Positions 31,827 to 35,675 of a DNA stretch of 35,675 nt are shown in pieces (within the stretch, counting starts at the first letter, position 1; every line of letters begins with the position of its first letter). The notes under the pieces were generated by a model. The model was not told the origin of the DNA and did not search any database. It saw only the letters and a program-made list of their open reading frames with translations. A program made the translations under genes and the position numbers. The DNA comes from Comamonadaceae bacterium UBA2334 (lineage in GTDB: Bacteria; Pseudomonadota; Gammaproteobacteria; Burkholderiales; Burkholderiaceae_C), in assembly GCA_002344885.1 (NCBI GenBank), contig DDUQ01000046.1:1-35675 (forward strand), read 5' to 3'.

Positions 31827-33038
31827 ATGAAACTCAAACACATTGCCCAGGCCGCTGGCCTTGCTCTCTTGTCGGTCGCTGGTGCCGCCCAGGCCCAGGT
31901 GTCCGATGGCGTGGTCAAGATCGGCGTGCTGACCGATTTGTCTGGTCTGTACTCCGACGTGGCCGGCCCCGGCACCGTCGTCGCCACCAAAATGGCCATT
32001 GACGATTTTCTGGCCGCCGAAAAGCCCAGCTTCAAAATTGAAATGGTGTCTGCTGACCACCAGAACAAGGGCGACATTGCCGCCAACAAGGCCCGCGAGT
32101 GGTTCGAGAAAGACAAGGTGGACGTGGCCTCTGAACTGGTGACCACCTCGGTGGCGCTGGCCGTGCAAAAAATTGCCAAAGAGAAGAACCGCATTGCTCT
32201 CGTGTCTGGCGCAGCTTCCACCGCCGTCACCAACGAGAGCTGCAACGACGTGACCGTGCACTGGACGTACGACACCTATGCCGTGGCCAACGGCACCGCC
32301 AAGGCCGTGACACAGACCGGCGGCAAAAAGTGGTTCTTCCTGACCGCCGACTACGCCTTCGGCCATGCGCTTGAAAAAGACGCCAGCGCCGTGGTCAAGG
32401 CCAATGGTGGCGAAGTGGTGGGCTCGGTGCGCCATCCCTTCCCTGGCACCGACTTTTCGTCCTTCCTGCTCAAGGCCCAGTCGTCTGGCGCACAGGTCAT
32501 TGGCCTGGCCAACGCGGGTGGCGACACCATCAACTCCATCAAGCAAGCCGCTGAATTCGGCGTGACACCCAAGCAGGCGCTGGCCGGTTTGTTGATGTTC
32601 ATCACCGACGTGCATTCACTGGGCCTGAAGAACACCCAGGGCATGTTCCTGACTGAAGGCTTCTACTGGGACCTGAACGACGAAACCCGCGCCTGGTCCA
32701 AGCGCTTCTTCGCCACCCACAAGCGCATGCCCACCATGGTGCAGGCTGGCCAGTACTCGTCCGTTATGCACTACCTGAAGGCCGTGAAAGCCATCAACAG
32801 CGATGACACCGCCAAGGTCATGACCCAGATGAAGAAGACGCCAGTGAACGACTTCTTCGCCAAGAACGGCAAGATCCGTGAAGACGGCCGCATGATCCAC
32901 GACATGTACCTGCTGCAGGTCAAAAAGCCCGCCGACTCCAAGACCCCTTGGGACTACTACAACGTGAAGGCCACCATCCCCGCGGCCGAGGCGTTCCAGC
33001 CGCTGTCCGAATCGCGCTGCGCGCTGGTCAAGAAGTAA
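31827..33038 (+). CDS. Periplasmic substrate-binding protein of a branched-chain-type ABC transporter
   Basis: A 403-residue type I binding protein. The start at 31827 has GGAG nearby and gives a signal peptide (MKLKHIAQAAGLALLSVAG, then AQAQ). The mature protein begins VSDGVVKIGVLTDLSGLYSDVAGPG, the Peripla_BP_6 pattern, and continues with DHQNKGDIAANKAREW. The form with paired lobes and NESCNDVTVHWTYDTYA is usual for receptors of aromatic or short-chain acids and amides as well as amino acids, so substrate is left open. It lies between livF and livH, inside the transporter operon. Confidence 0.92.
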   Translation: MKLKHIAQAAGLALLSVAGAAQAQVSDGVVKIGVLTDLSGLYSDVAGPGTVVATKMAIDDFLAAEKPSFKIEMVSADHQNKGDIAANKAREWFEKDKVDVASELVTTSVALAVQKIAKEKNRIALVSGAASTAVTNESCNDVTVHWTYDTYAVANGTAKAVTQTGGKKWFFLTADYAFGHALEKDASAVVKANGGEVVGSVRHPFPGTDFSSFLLKAQSSGAQVIGLANAGGDTINSIKQAAEFGVTPKQALAGLLMFITDVHSLGLKNTQGMFLTEGFYWDLNDETRAWSKRFFATHKRMPTMVQAGQYSSVMHYLKAVKAINSDDTAKVMTQMKKTPVNDFFAKNGKIREDGRMIHDMYLLQVKKPADSKTPWDYYNVKATIPAAEAFQPLSESRCALVKK

Positions 33039-33056
33039 GCCACTGACGTGGACCGC

Positions 33057-33078
33057 CCCCGGGCCTGCGGGCTCGGGG
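33057..33078 (+). other. GC hairpin between binding protein and livH
   Basis: CCCCGGGCC (33057-33065) pairs with GGCTCGGGG (33070-33078) at 8 of 9 positions around a TGCG loop. It has no U-tract, so it may stabilise the upstream mRNA and favour high receptor expression rather than terminate fully. Confidence 0.5.
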
Positions 33079-33112
33079 TTGCTGCGCGCGCCCAACACAA
33101 AGGAATCGGGTC

Positions 33113-33997
33113 ATGGAAATTTTTGGTGTTCCCTCGCCGGCCTTCTTCGGCCAGTTGCTGCTGGGGTTGATCAACGGGTCGTTTTATGCGGTGCTCAGCC
33201 TGGGGCTGGCCGTCATCTTCGGCCTGCTCAACATCATCAACTTTGCGCACGGCGCGCAATACATGCTGGGCGCATTTGCGGCCCTGCTGGGCCTGAACTG
33301 GCTGGGCATCAACTACTGGCTGGCGCTGGTGTTGTCGCCGCTGGTGGTGGGTGCTGTGGCGGTGCTGATCGAGCGCACCATGCTGCGCCACCTCTACAAG
33401 CTGGACCATCTGTATGGCCTGCTGCTCACCTTCGGCCTGGCGCTGATTGCCGAAGGCGTGTTCAAAAATTTCTTTGGCGTGTCCGGCGAAGCGTACGAAG
33501 CGCCTGAACTGCTGCAAGGCGGCGTGCACCTGGGCTTCATGTTCCTGCCGCTGTACCGCGGCTGGGTGGTGGTGGCCGCCCTGTCGGTCTGCGCACTGGT
33601 CTGGTACGTGGTGGAGCGCACCAGCCTGGGCGCCACCCTGCGTGCTGCCACGCAACGGCCCGACCTGGTGCAGGCCCTGGGCATCAACGTGCCGGTGCTG
33701 GTCACCGCCACCTACGCCACCGGTGCCGCACTGGCCGCGTTTGCCGGTGTGCTGGCCGCACCCATCCAGCAAGTGAACCCGGTGATGGGGTCCAACCTCA
33801 TCATCGTGGTGTTTGCGGTGGTGGTGATCGGGGGCATGGGTTCCATCCTGGGCTCCATCGTCACTGGTCTGGGGCTGGGCATTGTCGAAGGCCTCACCAA
33901 GGTGTTCTACCCCGAGGCGTCCGCCGTGGTCATCTTCCTGATCATGGTGCTGGTGCTGCTGGTCAAACCCGCTGGCCTGTTTGGCAAGCAAGCCTGA
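33113..33997 (+). CDS. livH: Branched-chain-type ABC transporter permease LivH
   Basis: A 294-residue integral membrane protein with about eight hydrophobic segments. Family markers are LLLGLINGSFYAVLSLGLAVIFGLLNIINFAHG at the N-terminus (described by its GLLNIINFAHG core) and VVIGGMGSILGS near the C-terminus. It forms the inner-membrane channel with LivM. It ends 10 bases before livM. Confidence 0.93.
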   Translation: MEIFGVPSPAFFGQLLLGLINGSFYAVLSLGLAVIFGLLNIINFAHGAQYMLGAFAALLGLNWLGINYWLALVLSPLVVGAVAVLIERTMLRHLYKLDHLYGLLLTFGLALIAEGVFKNFFGVSGEAYEAPELLQGGVHLGFMFLPLYRGWVVVAALSVCALVWYVVERTSLGATLRAATQRPDLVQALGINVPVLVTATYATGAALAAFAGVLAAPIQQVNPVMGSNLIIVVFAVVVIGGMGSILGSIVTGLGLGIVEGLTKVFYPEASAVVIFLIMVLVLLVKPAGLFGKQA

Positions 33998-34007
33998 AGG
34001 AAACCGC

Positions 34008-34967
34008 ATGAACTCCCCTGTTTCTGCCCCCAAGAGCAACCGCGTGGTGCTCATGTTCGTGGCCATGCTGGCCGTCGGCTCGGTGGCCCCGTTTCTGGTG
34101 TACCCCACACTGCTGATGAAGCTGCTGTGCTTTGCCCTGTTTGCCTGTGCGTTCAACCTGCTGCTGGGTTATGCGGGTTTGCTGTCCTTTGGCCATGCCG
34201 CGTTTCTGGGTGGTTCGGCCTACATCACCGGCTACCTGTGCCGCGACCTGGGCCTCACCCCCGAGTTGGGCGTGCTGGCCGGTGGCGTGTTCAGTGGCCT
34301 GATGGGCGCGCTGTTTGGCTGGGTAGCCATTCGCCGCGCGGGCATCTACTTCGCCATGATCACCCTGGGCCTGGCCCAACTGGTGTTTTTTTTAGCCATG
34401 CAGATGAAGTTCACCGGCGGTGAGGACGGCATGCAAGGCATACCGCGCGGGATGCTGTTTGGCGTGGTGGACCTGTCGGACAACATTGCCATGTACTTCT
34501 TTGTGTTTGCGGTGTTCATGGCCGGGTTCTGGCTGGTGTACCGCACTATTCACTCGCCATTCGGGCAAATCCTGAAGGCCATTCGCGACAACGAAGCCCG
34601 CGCCACCTCGCTGGGCTACGACGTGGCCAAGTTCAAGCTGCTGGCATTCGTCATTTCGGCCTCGTTGGCTGGTGTGGCCGGCTCCACCAAAGCGCTGGTG
34701 TTCCAGCTCGCCTCGCTGGCCGATGTGCACTGGCACACCTCGGGTCAGGTGGTGCTGATGACGCTGATGGGCGGCCTGGGCACCGTGCTGGGCCCGGTTG
34801 TGGGCGCCATCACCCTCATTGGTCTGGAAAACATGCTGGCGGACAAGGTGGGCTCGTGGGTCACCGTGATCATGGGTGGCCTGTTCGTTGTGTGCGTGCT
34901 GGTCTTCCGCCGCGGCTTGGTGGGCGAGCTGAACGCCGTCCTCCAGCGCAACGGTCTGAACCGCTGA
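34008..34967 (+). CDS. livM: Branched-chain-type ABC transporter permease LivM
   Basis: A 319-residue permease. Markers are NLLLGYAGLLSFGHAAFLG, AIRRAGIYFAMITLGLAQ and, in the cytoplasmic coupling loop, SPFGQILKAIRDNEARA. About nine hydrophobic segments. The ATG at 34008 is supported by GAAGGAAA upstream; an in-frame start 27 bases earlier would overlap livH. Confidence 0.93.
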   Translation: MNSPVSAPKSNRVVLMFVAMLAVGSVAPFLVYPTLLMKLLCFALFACAFNLLLGYAGLLSFGHAAFLGGSAYITGYLCRDLGLTPELGVLAGGVFSGLMGALFGWVAIRRAGIYFAMITLGLAQLVFFLAMQMKFTGGEDGMQGIPRGMLFGVVDLSDNIAMYFFVFAVFMAGFWLVYRTIHSPFGQILKAIRDNEARATSLGYDVAKFKLLAFVISASLAGVAGSTKALVFQLASLADVHWHTSGQVVLMTLMGGLGTVLGPVVGAITLIGLENMLADKVGSWVTVIMGGLFVVCVLVFRRGLVGELNAVLQRNGLNR

Positions 34968-34992
34968 AACCATTTCCGTCACGGAGACCAAC

Positions 34993-35466
34993 ATGAACGA
35001 GCAAATGGGTTACGACGTGGAAGACCTGACGGTCGGTATGACCGCCAGCTTCGCCAAAACCGTCACCGAAGCCGACATCGTGCTGTTTGCGGGTGTGTCG
35101 GGCGACAACAACGCGGTGCACACCAACGAAGAGTTTGCCGCCACCACCGTATTCGGTGGACGGATCGCGCATGGCTTTTTGACCGCCAGCGTCATCTCCG
35201 CCGCCGTGGCCAATCGGCTGCCCGGACCCGGCACGGTTTACCTAGGCCAGCAGTTGCGGTTTGTGGCCCCGGTCAAGCCCGGTGACACCGTCAAGGCCAC
35301 GGTCACCGTCAAAAGCATCAACCTGGAAAAAGCCCGTGCCGTGCTGGAAACGGTGTGCCGCGTGGGCAAGCAAGTGGTTATCGAAGGTGAAGCCACGGTC
35401 ATGACCACATCCTCTGCCCGCCGGGCCAAAGCCGCGTTGGCCGCAGCTGAAGCCATCCCCGCCTGA
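34993..35466 (+). CDS. MaoC-family (R)-specific enoyl-CoA hydratase
   Basis: A 157-residue hot-dog-fold protein of the MaoC/PhaJ type, which hydrates enoyl-CoA. The catalytic motif FAGVSGDNNAVHTNEEFA has the Asp/His pair, followed by RIAHGFLTASVIS. Size is that of single-domain PhaJ-like enzymes. It starts 25 bases after livM and lies 22 bases before etfB, in the same operon. Confidence 0.9.
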   Translation: MNEQMGYDVEDLTVGMTASFAKTVTEADIVLFAGVSGDNNAVHTNEEFAATTVFGGRIAHGFLTASVISAAVANRLPGPGTVYLGQQLRFVAPVKPGDTVKATVTVKSINLEKARAVLETVCRVGKQVVIEGEATVMTTSSARRAKAALAAAEAIPA

Positions 35467-35488
35467 ACACACAACGGAGTCAAACCCC

Positions 35489-35675
35489 ATGAAAGCATTG
35501 GTGGCAGTCAAACGCGTGGTGGACTACAACGTGAAAGTCCGTGTCAAAGCGGATAGCAGCGGCATGGACATCGCCAACATCAAGATGAGCATGAACCCCT
35601 TTGACGAAATTGCCGTTGAAGAAGCCGTGCGCCTGAAGGAAAAAGGCGTGGTCACCGAAGTGGTGGCCGTCAGCT
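35489..35675 (+). CDS. etfB: Electron transfer flavoprotein beta subunit, N-terminal part (runs off window)
   Basis: The first 62 codons of ETF beta: MKALVAVKRVVDYNVKVRVK and NIKMSMNPFDEIAVEEAVRLKE are diagnostic. ETF takes electrons from acyl-CoA dehydrogenases and gives them to ETF-QO. A Shine-Dalgarno (CGGAG) precedes the ATG. The alpha subunit and an acyl-CoA dehydrogenase are expected just beyond the window end. Confidence 0.93.
   Translation, partial: MKALVAVKRVVDYNVKVRVKADSSGMDIANIKMSMNPFDEIAVEEAVRLKEKGVVTEVVAVS

Noticed and set aside
32957..34156. 399-codon minus-strand open frame opposite livH
   Set aside because: His/Gln-rich shadow across two genes; no domain.

Overview
The window is high-GC chromosomal DNA from a betaproteobacterium, most likely Burkholderiales and probably Comamonadaceae. 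The reasons are an imuA-imuB-dnaE2 SOS cassette, a Bug-type extracytoplasmic solute receptor, flhDC as motility master regulator, a tandem glycine riboswitch, and an acyl-CoA ligase/liv/MaoC/etf cluster. This placement rests on recalled gene content, not on a database search. No rRNA, tRNA, CRISPR array, phage or complete insertion sequence was seen.

Layout. 1-3072 (minus strand): a probable operon of an M48 metalloprotease, a GH8 glycosidase, a degenerate nuclease-fold protein and a Ser/Thr kinase cut by the window edge. 3245-7651 (plus): a second M48 protease with an SH3 domain, an RlmL-type rRNA methyltransferase, a PIN-domain protein and a UPF0149/SEC-C protein. 7652-9322 (minus): a two-PAS histidine kinase. 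9405-13162 (minus): an M20 amidohydrolase fused in frame to a Bug solute receptor, then a tandem glycine riboswitch controlling a DadA-like oxidoreductase; a divergent LysR regulator lies at 13304-14209. 14236-15277 (minus): flhD-flhC. 15497-21985 (plus): a perfect LexA palindrome driving imuA-imuB-dnaE2. 22087-23614 (plus): YbaK-type deacylase, DUF1289 protein and DsbA-fold isomerase. 23869-28381 (minus): hybrid histidine kinase, OmpR-type regulator and ETF-ubiquinone oxidoreductase. 28574-35675 (plus): acyl-CoA ligase, livG, livF, binding protein, livH, livM, MaoC hydratase and the start of etfB. This last block reads as one uptake, CoA-activation and beta-oxidation unit whose electrons would pass through ETF to the ETF-QO encoded nearby.

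The most unusual feature is inside dnaE2. The protein is 1417 residues, but removing three in-frame insertions leaves about 1062, the usual DnaE2 size. One insertion is a short AT-rich repeat. The other two are copies of one element. Each copy carries two hairpins with a conserved 26-nt loop, in opposite orientations, and with stem sequences that differ while staying self-complementary. The element is stop-free in the dnaE2 frame and is followed by degenerate repeats with a 36-bp period. This looks like a palindromic mobile repeat that invades coding sequence in frame, in the manner of Rickettsia palindromic elements.

Other points of interest are the M20-Bug fusion across a C8 homopolymer, the logic of a glycine sensor placed after an amidohydrolase, a LivF whose Walker A lysine is arginine, and candidate operators in the flhDC/imuA and LysR/M20 intergenic regions.
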